Shown here in pieces: positions 14,511 to 23,159 of a stretch of 32,024 nucleotides of DNA. How positions within the stretch are numbered: position 1 is the stretch's first letter; the number at the start of each line of letters is the position of its first letter. The stretch is from positions 1-32,024 of the forward strand of contig SFDX01000027.1 of the NCBI GenBank assembly GCA_004557455.1. Reading direction: 5' to 3'. The translations under genes were made by a program, and so were the position numbers. The notes below the pieces were generated by a model. The model had not been told where the DNA came from. It saw nothing but the letters and a program-made list of their open reading frames with translations, and did no database searches. This stretch comes from Akkermansia muciniphila (GTDB lineage Bacteria > Verrucomicrobiota > Verrucomicrobiia > Verrucomicrobiales > Akkermansiaceae).

Positions 14511-16355
14511 ATGAAACAGTACCGTTCTCACACATGCGATGAGCTCCGCTTGGCTGACGTGGGCAAGGAAGTGACCCTTGTCGGTTGGGTGGACACAGTA
14601 CGCGACCACGGCGGGGTGATCTTCATCGACCTCCGTGACCGCGCCGGCAAGACCCAAGTAGTATTTCACCCGGAGAATGATGCCGATCTGGCCAAGCAGG
14701 CGGAGACACTGCGGGTGGAGAGCGTTATTCAGGTAACGGGCAAGGTCGTCGGCCGCCTCAAGACCGAGGAGATCGACGCGACGAACCCGGACCTGGCGAC
14801 GGGCGAGATTGAGGTGGATGCCACGGGCCTCTGCATCCTGAACCGCGCCGCCGTGCTCCCCTTCCAACTGGATCGCAGCAACACGAATGAGGACATCCGA
14901 CTCAAGTACCGCTTCCTGGACCTGCGGCGTCCGGAGATGCAGCGCAACATGATGCTGCGCCACCGCATCACCAAGACCATGCGCGACTATTTGGACGAGC
15001 AAGGCTTCTTGGAGCTGGAGACGCCGATTCTCTCCAAGTCAACCCCGGAGGGCGCTCGTGATTACTTGGTGCCCAGCCGCGTGAACCCCGGCAAGTTCTA
15101 TGCCCTGCCGCAGAGTCCGCAGCAGTACAAGCAGCTGCTCATGGTGGCCGGCATGGAGCGTTACTTCCAGATTGCCCGCTGCTTCCGCGATGAGGACTTG
15201 CGCGCCGACCGCCAGCCGGAGTTCACCCAGGTGGATATCGAGGCCTCGTTCATCACGCCGGAGGATATTTACAACTGGGTGGAGCAGATGCTCAAGCGCG
15301 TCTTCAAGGAGGCCGTCAACCGCGATATCGTCACGCCCTTCCCGCGCATGACCTGGCACGATGCCATCAACGAGTACGGTTCCGACAAGCCGGAGCGCCG
15401 CTTCGAGATGAAGATTACGGACTGCTCGGACATCTTTGCCACAAGTGACTTCCGCGTCTTCTCGTCTGCCGTGGCTAACGGCGGTGTGGTGAAGGCCATC
15501 AACGCCAAGAACTTCGGCCCCTCCGTGGGGCAGATCGATGCTCTGACGCAGACGGCCTTGGAGGCCGGAGCCAAGGGCCTTGCCTACATCAAGGTACGCG
15601 ACGTGAACAACCGCGACGGCTGGAAGAGCCCCATCACCAAGCGCCTGACGGATGCCGAGATTCAGGCCCTGACCGAGCGTCTGAACATCGAGAGCGGGGA
15701 CTGCGTGTTCTTTGCAGCCGGTGACTGGGAGCAGAGCTGCACCATCCTGGGCCGCGTGCGCCTGCAGTGCGCGGACTTCATGGAGCTGCTCAAGGACAAC
15801 CACGAGGTTGACCTCTTCTGGGTGACCCGCTTCCCGATGTTTGCCTGGAATGCGGAGGAGAACCGCTACGATGCCATCCACCATCCCTTCACCCGCCCTG
15901 TGCCGGAGGATGTGGACAAGGTGCTGCGCGGCGAGATTTCTACCGATCTGTGTGCAGAGGCCTACGACGTAATCTTCAACGGCAATGAACTCGGCGGTGG
16001 CTCCCTGCGTATCCACGAGCGTGACCTGCAAGACGCGGCCTTCCGCGCCCTCGGTCTCACCCCGGAGACCATCAACGAGCGCTTCGGCCACCTGCTGTCT
16101 GCCTTCTCCTTCGGCGCACCGCCCCACGGCGGCCTTGCCTTGGGTCTGGACCGCGTGGTGATGCTGATTGCCGAGTGCGAGTCCATCCGTGAGGTGATTC
16201 CCTTCCCGAAGAACAACCGAGCCGTCGACCTCATGTGCGAGGCTCCCGACACGGTGGAGGAGAAGCAGCTGCGTGAGATTCACATCCGCGTGAAGCTCCC
16301 GGAGAAGCTCCGCCAGAAGCTGGAGGCCGAATCCGCCTCCGGCGCCGAGTCCTGA
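14511..16355 (+). CDS. aspS: Aspartyl-tRNA synthetase, possibly non-discriminating
   Basis: The product is 614 aa, the bacterial type with a GAD insertion. The anticodon-binding OB domain holds GWVDTVRDHGGVIFIDLRDR. Class II motif 2 is CFRDEDLRADRQPEFTQVD and motif 3 is GGLALGLDRVVM. ATG at 14511 is chosen because an earlier in-frame TTG/ATG at 14424 lies inside the -35 box, and the protein then begins MKQYRSHTCDEL as in homologues. The DHGG motif in the OB domain resembles the non-discriminating enzymes that also charge tRNA-Asn. A terminator follows. Confidence 0.96.
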   Translation: MKQYRSHTCDELRLADVGKEVTLVGWVDTVRDHGGVIFIDLRDRAGKTQVVFHPENDADLAKQAETLRVESVIQVTGKVVGRLKTEEIDATNPDLATGEIEVDATGLCILNRAAVLPFQLDRSNTNEDIRLKYRFLDLRRPEMQRNMMLRHRITKTMRDYLDEQGFLELETPILSKSTPEGARDYLVPSRVNPGKFYALPQSPQQYKQLLMVAGMERYFQIARCFRDEDLRADRQPEFTQVDIEASFITPEDIYNWVEQMLKRVFKEAVNRDIVTPFPRMTWHDAINEYGSDKPERRFEMKITDCSDIFATSDFRVFSSAVANGGVVKAINAKNFGPSVGQIDALTQTALEAGAKGLAYIKVRDVNNRDGWKSPITKRLTDAEIQALTERLNIESGDCVFFAAGDWEQSCTILGRVRLQCADFMELLKDNHEVDLFWVTRFPMFAWNAEENRYDAIHHPFTRPVPEDVDKVLRGEISTDLCAEAYDVIFNGNELGGGSLRIHERDLQDAAFRALGLTPETINERFGHLLSAFSFGAPPHGGLALGLDRVVMLIAECESIREVIPFPKNNRAVDLMCEAPDTVEEKQLREIHIRVKLPEKLRQKLEAESASGAES

Positions 16356-16378
16356 TCTTTCCTCACGATTTCATGACA

Positions 16379-16414
16379 CCCCGCCCGCCTCAGTATGAGG
16401 TTGGGCGGGGTTTT
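16379..16414 (+). terminator. Rho-independent terminator after aspS
   Basis: CCCCGCCC (16379-16386) pairs with GGGCGGGG (16403-16410), with an inner CCTC/GAGG stem, followed by TTTTGTGT. Confidence 0.88.
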
Positions 16415-16460
16415 GTGTCGACAAAGTGCTTTTTTCGGAGAATAAAATGTGTCATACCGC

Positions 16461-16488
16461 TTGAAAAACGCTAAAATTGTGCTATATT
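16461..16488 (+). promoter_or_regulatory. Candidate promoter of the first rpoD
   Basis: There is -35 TTGAAA (16461-16466), a 16-bp spacer and -10 TATATT (16483-16488). A second TTGACA at 16512-16517 has a weaker -10 (TATACC at 16537, 19-bp spacing). Tandem promoters are therefore possible. Confidence 0.5.
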
Positions 16489-16559
16489 ATTGCACGCGTT
16501 TTGCCAAGCACTTGACAAGATGTGTAATGGGTGGAGTATACCCCGATATTTCCTTCATT

Positions 16560-18983
16560 ATGTCTTTATCCCCGAAAGAGAACGAGAATGCGACACCGCT
16601 TGAGGTGTCCGCTCCTGCTGTGGAGAAATCGCCTGCAAAGGATGTGTTGAAGAAGAAACCCGCAGCCAAGAAAGCGGCGGTTAAGAAGCCCGTGGCCGAG
16701 AAGGCTCCGGCTGCCAAGGTCTCCGGGAAATCCGCTGAGGGGAAGGCCGCGGCACCGAAGAAGTCTGCCCCTGCCAAGAATGCCGGCGTCCCGAAAAAGC
16801 CGACAACCGGGAGAAAGAAGGCGCCCGCTGCTGCGGTGAAGGCCGAGTCCGCCGCGAAGAAGGAACCTGCCGCGAAGAAGGAACCTGCCGCGAAGAAGGA
16901 ACCTGCTGCGAAGAAGGAACCTGCCGTGTCCCCCGAGCCTGCTGCTTCCGAGCCTGCCCCGGCGGAGGTGTCCGTGGCTGAACCGGCCCCGGAGGAGTCC
17001 TCAGCCCCCCGCAGCGGCAAGAAGGGCAAGAAGGCCTTTAACCTCCACATCACCGCTCAGGAGATCCAGGACATGTTCCCGGATGACAAAGTGCTGCGGG
17101 ATGCCTTCAAAGCCCTTCTGGCCATAGCCAAGAAGAACGGCGGCGAGGTGACGGATAATGACATCAGCGAGCAACTCCCCATCGAGTTTGCCCGAGAGGA
17201 CGACCAAGAGCGCCTCTTCAACTGCCTGCATGCCGTGGGCATCACCGTGACATCCGATGGCGACGACCCGGAGAGCATCTCGGAGGAGGAGCTGCGCAAG
17301 TACATTCAGGCAGGCAAGAGCGTGGTGGACAGTCCGGTGATGAAGACCCGCCTCAACCAGCTTTTCCAGATGGCCACCGAGCGCGAGGGCCAGTACCTCA
17401 CCTATGATGAGATCAACTCCGCGCTGCCCAAGGGCATCATCGATCCCGAGGTGCACGAGATCTTCATCACTCGCCTGCGCGACATGAACATCAACATCAT
17501 TGATGTATCACAGATCGACAGCTACAACGAGCGCATGCGCATGGCCGAGGCCGGGGATGAAGACGAGTCCGAGAAAATGGAGGCAAAACTCGATGTTCTT
17601 GACGACCCCGTGCGCATGTACCTCAAACAGATGGGCCGCAAGGAGCTGCTGAAGCGCGACGAAGAAGTCTCCATCTCCATCCGTATTGACGAAGCGGAGA
17701 CCAAGCTGCGCACCGGGCTGCACAAGTTCGGCGTGGTGGCAGAGTTCTACATGGATTTGGCCGACAAACTGAGCCGCAAGACACCCATGCGCCCGGATGA
17801 ACGGGATATGCGCTTCGACCGCATGGTATCTGAGCAGAACGGTGACCAGCGTGACAAATACTTGGACAGTATTCGCATGCTCCGCAATAAGGTGCGAGAT
17901 GCCCATGCAGAGGTGCGCTTTGCCTACAAGGCTCTGCGCGATGCCCGCCGCCGCAAGCGCGGTACCAAGCAGGAGGAGCTGCTGAGCAAGGACTTCGAGG
18001 AGGCTATGGAGATGCTCACAAAGTTGTACCCCGGCTTTGCTTTCAAGGGCAAGGTGTATGAGGATTTCGTGGAGCAGCTGATGGAGCTGCGCCGCTCTGT
18101 CCTCAAGAAACAACGCATCCTCGAGGCCGACCCCGGTAATACGGAGGCCCGGGATGGCTTGGATGAGCTCGAGATGCGCCTCTGCATGCCGATAGCAGAC
18201 TTTCTTGCGGAGTACAAGAGCGTGAAAGCCAGCATGGCGGAGGCCAAGAGCGCCAAGCAGGAGATGATTGAGGCCAACCTGCGACTTGTTATCTCTATTG
18301 CTAAAAAGTACACGAACCGCGGTTTGGCCTTCTTGGATCTCATTCAGGAGGGCAACATGGGCCTGATGAAGGCCGTGGAGAAATTCGAGTATCGCCGCGG
18401 TTACAAGTTCTCCACCTACGCCACATGGTGGATCCGCCAGGCCATCACCCGATCCATCGCGGACCAGGCGCGAACCATCCGCATACCCGTGCACATGATC
18501 GAGACAATCAACAAACTGATGCGTGTGCAGAAGAAGCTCGTACAGGACCTGGGCCGAGAGCCCACACCGGATGAGATTTCAGCCGAGTGCGGCATGCCCG
18601 TGGAGCGCGTGCGCGGGGTTCTCAAGATGGCCCAGCAGCCTATCTCCATGCAACAGCCGGTGGGTGACTCCGATGACACATCCTTCGGTGACTTCTTGGA
18701 GGACAAGAGCGCGGAGAACCCCATGGACGGGGCCGCCTTCAACTCCCTGCGCGACAAAATCTCCGACGTGTTGGATACGATTAACGAACGCGAACGCGCT
18801 GTTATCGAGCAACGCTTCGGCCTGCGGGACGGTAATCCCCGCACGCTGGAGGAGGTGGGACGTCAGTTCAATGTTACCCGAGAACGCATCCGCCAGATCG
18901 AGGCCAAGGCCCTGCGCAAGTTGCGCCACCCCTCTCGCATCGGGAAGATACGCGGCTTCCTGCCGGATACGTCGGAAAACTGA
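16560..18983 (+). CDS. rpoD: Primary sigma-70 factor, copy 1, with Ala/Lys/Pro-rich N-terminal extension
   Basis: The product is 807 aa. Residues 1-159 are a low-complexity, histone-H1-like tail with repeated AAKK and KKP motifs, including four AAKKEP repeats at 98-121. Two region-1.1-like modules follow: one from FNLHITAQEIQDMF (160) and one around LNQLFQMATEREGQYLTYDEIN. Region 1.2 is DDPVRMYLKQMGRKELL. There is then a non-conserved region, region 2 from about 568 (NLRLVISIAKKY, FSTYATWWIRQAI), region 3, and the region 4 helix-turn-helix RTLEEVGRQFNVTRERIRQIE. ATG at 16560 is preferred because an upstream in-frame start lies before the promoters. An adjacent paralogue follows. Confidence 0.95.
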   Translation: MSLSPKENENATPLEVSAPAVEKSPAKDVLKKKPAAKKAAVKKPVAEKAPAAKVSGKSAEGKAAAPKKSAPAKNAGVPKKPTTGRKKAPAAAVKAESAAKKEPAAKKEPAAKKEPAAKKEPAVSPEPAASEPAPAEVSVAEPAPEESSAPRSGKKGKKAFNLHITAQEIQDMFPDDKVLRDAFKALLAIAKKNGGEVTDNDISEQLPIEFAREDDQERLFNCLHAVGITVTSDGDDPESISEEELRKYIQAGKSVVDSPVMKTRLNQLFQMATEREGQYLTYDEINSALPKGIIDPEVHEIFITRLRDMNINIIDVSQIDSYNERMRMAEAGDEDESEKMEAKLDVLDDPVRMYLKQMGRKELLKRDEEVSISIRIDEAETKLRTGLHKFGVVAEFYMDLADKLSRKTPMRPDERDMRFDRMVSEQNGDQRDKYLDSIRMLRNKVRDAHAEVRFAYKALRDARRRKRGTKQEELLSKDFEEAMEMLTKLYPGFAFKGKVYEDFVEQLMELRRSVLKKQRILEADPGNTEARDGLDELEMRLCMPIADFLAEYKSVKASMAEAKSAKQEMIEANLRLVISIAKKYTNRGLAFLDLIQEGNMGLMKAVEKFEYRRGYKFSTYATWWIRQAITRSIADQARTIRIPVHMIETINKLMRVQKKLVQDLGREPTPDEISAECGMPVERVRGVLKMAQQPISMQQPVGDSDDTSFGDFLEDKSAENPMDGAAFNSLRDKISDVLDTINERERAVIEQRFGLRDGNPRTLEEVGRQFNVTRERIRQIEAKALRKLRHPSRIGKIRGFLPDTSEN
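16851..16922 (+). repeat. Four tandem 18-bp repeats inside rpoD copy 1
   Basis: GCCGCGAAGAAGGAACCT occurs four times head to tail. The last copy differs by one base (GCT for GCC). It encodes AAKKEP four times. In-frame units mean that copy-number change would lengthen or shorten the basic tail without a frameshift. Confidence 0.95.
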
Positions 18984-19090
18984 GCCAAGCTCCGAATGCT
19001 CCCGTTCCGGTGCAGCCTGCAGCACGGGGGATCCGGCGGACTCTTTCACCGTCCCTGACATATTTCAAAAATATCAGAATCAATCAATTT

Positions 19091-21073
19091 ATGAGTACTA
19101 AGAATAATAAAGACAACGGCCGCAAGTGCAACATTCATATCACCGCCCAGGAGATCCAGGACATGTTCCCGGATGACAAGGTGCTGCGGGATGCCTTCAA
19201 GGCCTTGGTGGGTATAGCGAAGAAAAACCGCGGTTCTGTGACGGATGCCGACATCAACGAGCAGCTGCCCATGGAATGCGCCCGAGAGGACGACCAGGAG
19301 CGCCTCTTCAACAGCCTGAACGCGCTGGGAATCACGGTGCGATCCGACGATGAGGCCCCGGAGGCTATCTCCGAGGAGGAGCTGCGTAAGTGCATCCAGT
19401 CGGGTAAAAATGTGTTGGACAGCCCGGTGATGAAGACCCGCCTCAACCAGCTCTTCCAAATGGCCACCGAGCGCGAGGGCCAGTATCTTACCTACGATGA
19501 GATCAACTCCGCATTGCCCGGCAGTATCATCGATCCCGAGGTGCATGAGAACATCATGATGCGCCTGCGCGACATGAACATCAACATCATTGATGAGTCG
19601 CAGATAGATAGTTATAACGAGCGTATGCGCATGGCCGAGGCCGGCGAGGAGGACGAGTCGGAGAAGATGGAGGCCAAGCTGGACCTGCTGGATGACCCCG
19701 TGCGCCTTTACCTCAAGCAAATGGGCCGCAAGGATCTGCTGAAGCGCGATGAAGAGGTCGCTATTTCCATCCGTATTGATGACGCGGAGACCAAGCTGCG
19801 CGCCGGGCTGCACAAGTTCGGCGTGGTGGCGGAGTTCTACATGGGGTTGGCTGATAAACTGACCCGCAGAACCCCCGTGCGCCCGGATGACCCGTCCCTG
19901 CGCTTTGACCATGTGGTGGCCGAACAGAGCAACGAGCAGCGGGAGAAATACCTGGAGACCCTTCGCCTGCTGTGCAACAAGGTGCGCGATGCCCATCGAG
20001 AGGTGCGTGCCTGCTACAAGGCCCTGCGCGATGCCCGTCGGCGTAAGCGCGGCACCAAGCAGGTGGAGCTGCTGCACAAGGACTTTGAGGAGGCCTTGGA
20101 GGTGCTGACTGCTCTGTATCCCGGCTTCGCCTTCAAGGGGAAGGTGTTCGAGGATTTCGTGGAGCAGCTGATGGAGCTGCGTCGCTCCGTTCTTAAGAAG
20201 CAACGCATCCTCGAGGCTAACCCCGATGATACGGAGGCCCGGGATTGCTTGGATGAGCTGGAGATGCGTTTCTGCATGCCGATAGCAGATTTCTTGGAGG
20301 AGTACAAGAACGTGAAGGCCTGCATGACGGAGGCCAAAAACGCCAAGCTGGAGATGATCGAGGCGAATCTGCGCTTGGTGATCTCCATTGCCAAGAAGTA
20401 CACCAACCGCGGGCTGGCTTTCCTGGACCTCATTCAGGAGGGCAATATGGGGCTGATGAAGGCCGTGGAGAAGTTCGAGTATCGCCGCGGTTATAAGTTC
20501 TCCACCTACGCTACGTGGTGGATCCGCCAGGCTATCACCCGTTCTATTGCGGACCAGGCGCGAACTATCCGCATACCCGTGCACATGATCGAGACGATTA
20601 ACAAACTGATGCGCGTGCAGAAGAAACTCGTGCAGGAGTTGGGCCGCGAGCCAACGCCGGACGAGATTTCCGCGGAGTGCAACATGCCCGTGGACCGGGT
20701 GCGCGGTATTCTCAAGATGGCCCAGCAGCCCATCTCCATGCAGCAACCGGTGGGTGACTCCGATGACACGTCGTTCGGCGACTTCCTGGAGGACAAGGGG
20801 GCGGAGAATCCCATGGACAGCGCGTCCTACAACTCCCTGCGCGAGAAGCTCACCGGGGTGCTCAACACCCTCAAGGAGCGCGAGCGAGCCGTACTCGATA
20901 TGCGCTTCGGCCTGCGGGACGGCAACCCCCGCACGCTGGAGGAGGTGGGTCGCCGCTTCAACGTCACGCGTGAGCGCATCCGCCAGATCGAGGCCAAGGC
21001 TCTGCGCAATCTGCGCCACCCCTCCCGCTACAACGAGCTCCGCGGTTTCCTTCCGGAGACCTCGGAGAGCTGA
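19091..21073 (+). CDS. rpoD: Primary sigma-70 factor, copy 2 (tandem paralogue)
   Basis: The product is 660 aa, aligned almost end to end with residues 160-807 of the preceding gene. It has only about 14 residues before IHITAQEIQDMF, so it lacks the basic tail. Both region-1.1-like modules, region 1.2 (DDPVRLYLKQMGRKDLL), region 2.4 (YKFSTYATWWIRQAI) and region 4.2 (TRERIRQIEAKALRNLRHPSR) are intact. The DNA-contact residues are essentially the same as in copy 1, so similar promoters should be recognised. The start is ATG 19091, giving MSTKNNKDNGRKC. It lies 107 bp after copy 1 with no terminator between, so co-transcription is possible. Confidence 0.94.
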   Translation: MSTKNNKDNGRKCNIHITAQEIQDMFPDDKVLRDAFKALVGIAKKNRGSVTDADINEQLPMECAREDDQERLFNSLNALGITVRSDDEAPEAISEEELRKCIQSGKNVLDSPVMKTRLNQLFQMATEREGQYLTYDEINSALPGSIIDPEVHENIMMRLRDMNINIIDESQIDSYNERMRMAEAGEEDESEKMEAKLDLLDDPVRLYLKQMGRKDLLKRDEEVAISIRIDDAETKLRAGLHKFGVVAEFYMGLADKLTRRTPVRPDDPSLRFDHVVAEQSNEQREKYLETLRLLCNKVRDAHREVRACYKALRDARRRKRGTKQVELLHKDFEEALEVLTALYPGFAFKGKVFEDFVEQLMELRRSVLKKQRILEANPDDTEARDCLDELEMRFCMPIADFLEEYKNVKACMTEAKNAKLEMIEANLRLVISIAKKYTNRGLAFLDLIQEGNMGLMKAVEKFEYRRGYKFSTYATWWIRQAITRSIADQARTIRIPVHMIETINKLMRVQKKLVQELGREPTPDEISAECNMPVDRVRGILKMAQQPISMQQPVGDSDDTSFGDFLEDKGAENPMDSASYNSLREKLTGVLNTLKERERAVLDMRFGLRDGNPRTLEEVGRRFNVTRERIRQIEAKALRNLRHPSRYNELRGFLPETSES

Positions 21074-21096
21074 AGCCCGCCCCGCACAGCCCCTTT

Positions 21097-21129
21097 GCCC
21101 CGCCCGTCGTATCTTCGCCCGGGCGGGGC
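21097..21129 (+). terminator. Hairpin terminator after rpoD copy 2
   Basis: GCCCCGCCCG (21097-21106) pairs perfectly with CGGGCGGGGC (21120-21129). The T-tract is poor (TCGCTTAT), as is common in GC-rich genomes. Confidence 0.65.
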
Positions 21130-21220
21130 TCGCTTATACGGTCGACGCCATGCCCGGAAGGCTGCGCCGACAGAGACGTTTGTGAGCGAGAGGGCACTGA
21201 GTTCTGACTGTCATTTCCAT

Positions 21221-22258
21221 TCACTCCATATCTCGACTGAGAGATTTGCCGATTTTTTTATACTGAAAGGACAATCTCAGCAGAAGAATAAAGAGAGACA
21301 GAAAAAGCACCGAGGCGATAATCAGGTCACTCTTGTCTGACCACTTACCTGCGCCCAAGGTGTACTGCTCGGGGTTCTGCGGATTGACGTATATATCAAC
21401 CGTGCTTCCGGATCCGGCCGGCCCGGGTTCTCCTTGTTTCCGGACGATCAGGTCTTCGGGGCAGCGTTCGGAATATATCTTCCCTTGCCGGTTGTAAGTG
21501 ATGATAACTTCCGAACTGAATTCATCTACGGCTTCCCCGGTCTCTTGTGCAGGAATCGTTACCGTGGCGGTCGTTTTTGCCCAGGCGTTTGATAACTTAT
21601 AGTTGAAATATTCCGCTGCAAGAGGAAACGCCGTGAGGAGTGCTCCCCATAAACAGAGGATAGAAAGCACCCGCATTGCCTTGAGCTTTTCCTTATTGAC
21701 GCGTGCTTTGTATTGTTGCAGCAAGGTATCTCTTGTACGGAGATTCGATATTGCTTTGCAGGCGGGAAAAGCAGCGCGTAGTTTTTGATACAGGTCCTCG
21801 ACCATCTCGTAGTTGCCGGATGAAAGCACCTGCTCAGATTGCATGGCGTCGCTTACCGTAATATGGTAGGAAACGGGATCAAGAGACGGAGCAGCATGCG
21901 AGGCTCCGCAATCCATGCGAATGCAGCTGATACTTGATATGTTTATTTCTTTTATTCTCGCTCTGAAACCCGAGATTTTCTCAACCAGCGTTATTCGGGA
22001 ATCATTAGTAACGATATGTAAGTTCCCGAAAATAATTTTCAGCCCATGGTAGAGGAGCCCGAATTCCAATATCAGGCCGGCGAGTGTAGCAAGAGCCGGT
22101 ATCCACAATATGTTTTTATCGCATGGCTCGATGAATAACCAATAAGAAAAAACAGGGAGGTACACAAAGGTGAGACACGTCAAAAGTGTCACAAGAATGA
22201 AGACGGTCTTGTTTCCGTATATTCTTCTGTTGGTATATGTTACCAGCGTATTCGTCAC
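21221..22258 (-). CDS. Membrane protein with a DUF3592-like domain
   Basis: The product is 345 aa. Predicted membrane segments lie at about 18-40, 50-76, 197-220 and 310-332. A PH-like cytoplasmic stretch (ITLVEKISGFRARIKEINISSISCIRMD) follows the second segment. The loop before the last segment (KTTATVTIPAQ, VIITYNRQGKIYSERC, GSTVDIYVNPQNPEQYTL) reads like the DUF3592 beta domain, whose function is unknown. The start codon is GTG at 22258 with GGGAG 6 nt upstream. It is convergent with rpoD copy 2. No operon partner is visible. Confidence 0.75.
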   Translation of the reverse strand: MTNTLVTYTNRRIYGNKTVFILVTLLTCLTFVYLPVFSYWLFIEPCDKNILWIPALATLAGLILEFGLLYHGLKIIFGNLHIVTNDSRITLVEKISGFRARIKEINISSISCIRMDCGASHAAPSLDPVSYHITVSDAMQSEQVLSSGNYEMVEDLYQKLRAAFPACKAISNLRTRDTLLQQYKARVNKEKLKAMRVLSILCLWGALLTAFPLAAEYFNYKLSNAWAKTTATVTIPAQETGEAVDEFSSEVIITYNRQGKIYSERCPEDLIVRKQGEPGPAGSGSTVDIYVNPQNPEQYTLGAGKWSDKSDLIIASVLFLSLFILLLRLSFQYKKIGKSLSRDME

Positions 22259-22286
22259 GGCGGTCTCCCTTCCGGGTTATGTCAAT

Positions 22287-22366
22287 CCGGTACCCTCGCT
22301 GTATCGGCCGAAAATGAAATTGCGATCGGTGTTCATATAGAGATGATCTGTCTGTGGGGGTACCGG
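22287..22366. repeat. 9-bp inverted repeat upstream of the DUF3592-like gene
   Basis: CCGGTACCC (22287-22295) and GGGTACCGG (22358-22366) are inverted copies 62 bp apart, in the gene-less 22259-22476 stretch. No gene or clear promoter for the minus-strand gene was found there. It could be chance or a regulatory pair. Confidence 0.3.
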
Positions 22367-22476
22367 GTTTTCTTTGTTGCTAATCAGCATAGCGCATACC
22401 CCGGGGTTTTGCAAGGAAAAAGTGGTGATGCAGGCTCTTTTTTCGGTTTATCTCCCGCTCCGGCTGTAAAAAGGGC

Positions 22477-22505
22477 TTGCAGGGCGGCGGGGATTTTGGT
22501 ATGAT
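22477..22505 (+). promoter_or_regulatory. Promoter of the small exported protein gene
   Basis: There is -35 TTGCAG (22477-22482), a 17-bp spacer and -10 TATGAT (22500-22505). The start of transcription at about 22512 supports the ATG at 22531 over the earlier in-frame ATGs. Confidence 0.55.
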
Positions 22506-22530
22506 GGGCGGAGAACTTGAGCCGAGACCG

Positions 22531-23019
22531 ATGATGAACCGAACCGGAATAATGTTGATGATGGCTGCGGTGCCTGCCATGGTGGCGCCCGCAGCGGATG
22601 CCCCGATGGTGAGTTCCGCGCAGAACGCTGCGCAGCATCGCGTGGCCATCTACAAGGAGTTGGATGCCCTGTTGAGCGGCCCGAATGCGGCGCAGCAGGC
22701 CCCGATGCTTGCGGGGCAGATGCGTATGTATAACACGCGCATGAAGACCCTGCGGCAGCTTTGCGCCAAGGTTCCCGCCGCGGAACAGAAAGCTGCCTTG
22801 GATGCCTTGCGCGCCTCTGACCCGAAGGCCGGGGCCGTGCTGGATTCCTTTCCGGGGAAGGTGGATGCTTTGATTGAGTCCGGCTGCTACGGCAATGCGG
22901 CGCTCTTGGCTGCGATGAAGGAATTCCGCGACTCTATGGCCCCTGTGGCGTCCGGGGCTGCCCCCGCTAAGGCGGATAAGGAGACGAAGAATAAGAAAAC
23001 CAAGAAGAAAAAGAAGTGA
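22531..23019 (+). CDS. Small exported protein of unknown function with Lys-rich tail
   Basis: The product is 162 aa. A signal peptide (MMNRTGIMLMMAAVPAMVAPAADA) with an Ala-x-Ala site is followed by a helical, Ala-rich domain (HRVAIYKELDALLSG, AGQMRMYNTRMKTLRQL). The C-terminus is strongly basic (KADKETKNKKTKKKKK). I do not recognise a family. It may be periplasmic, with a basic tail that binds anionic surface or nucleic acid, which is speculation. Start 22531 is chosen from the promoter position. ATG 22534 is equally possible. It precedes secA, but a hairpin and about 140 bp separate them. Confidence 0.65.
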   Translation: MMNRTGIMLMMAAVPAMVAPAADAPMVSSAQNAAQHRVAIYKELDALLSGPNAAQQAPMLAGQMRMYNTRMKTLRQLCAKVPAAEQKAALDALRASDPKAGAVLDSFPGKVDALIESGCYGNAALLAAMKEFRDSMAPVASGAAPAKADKETKNKKTKKKKK

Positions 23020-23021
23020 GG

Positions 23022-23041
23022 AACCCCGCCCGCCGGGGGTT
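23022..23041 (+). terminator. Weak hairpin between the exported protein gene and secA
   Basis: AACCCC (23022-23027) pairs with GGGGTT (23036-23041). The T-run is interrupted (AGTTGTGTC), so it is a marginal terminator. Confidence 0.35.
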
Positions 23042-23159
23042 AGTTGTGTCATTCCCGGGCACTTTTTTGTCCTCGCACTTGCATTTCTCCCCCTTTGTGT
23101 GATACCATAGCCCCGCCTCGCCGTGCGCGTGGGGTGTCGGCTCATCGCATTTTACTATT

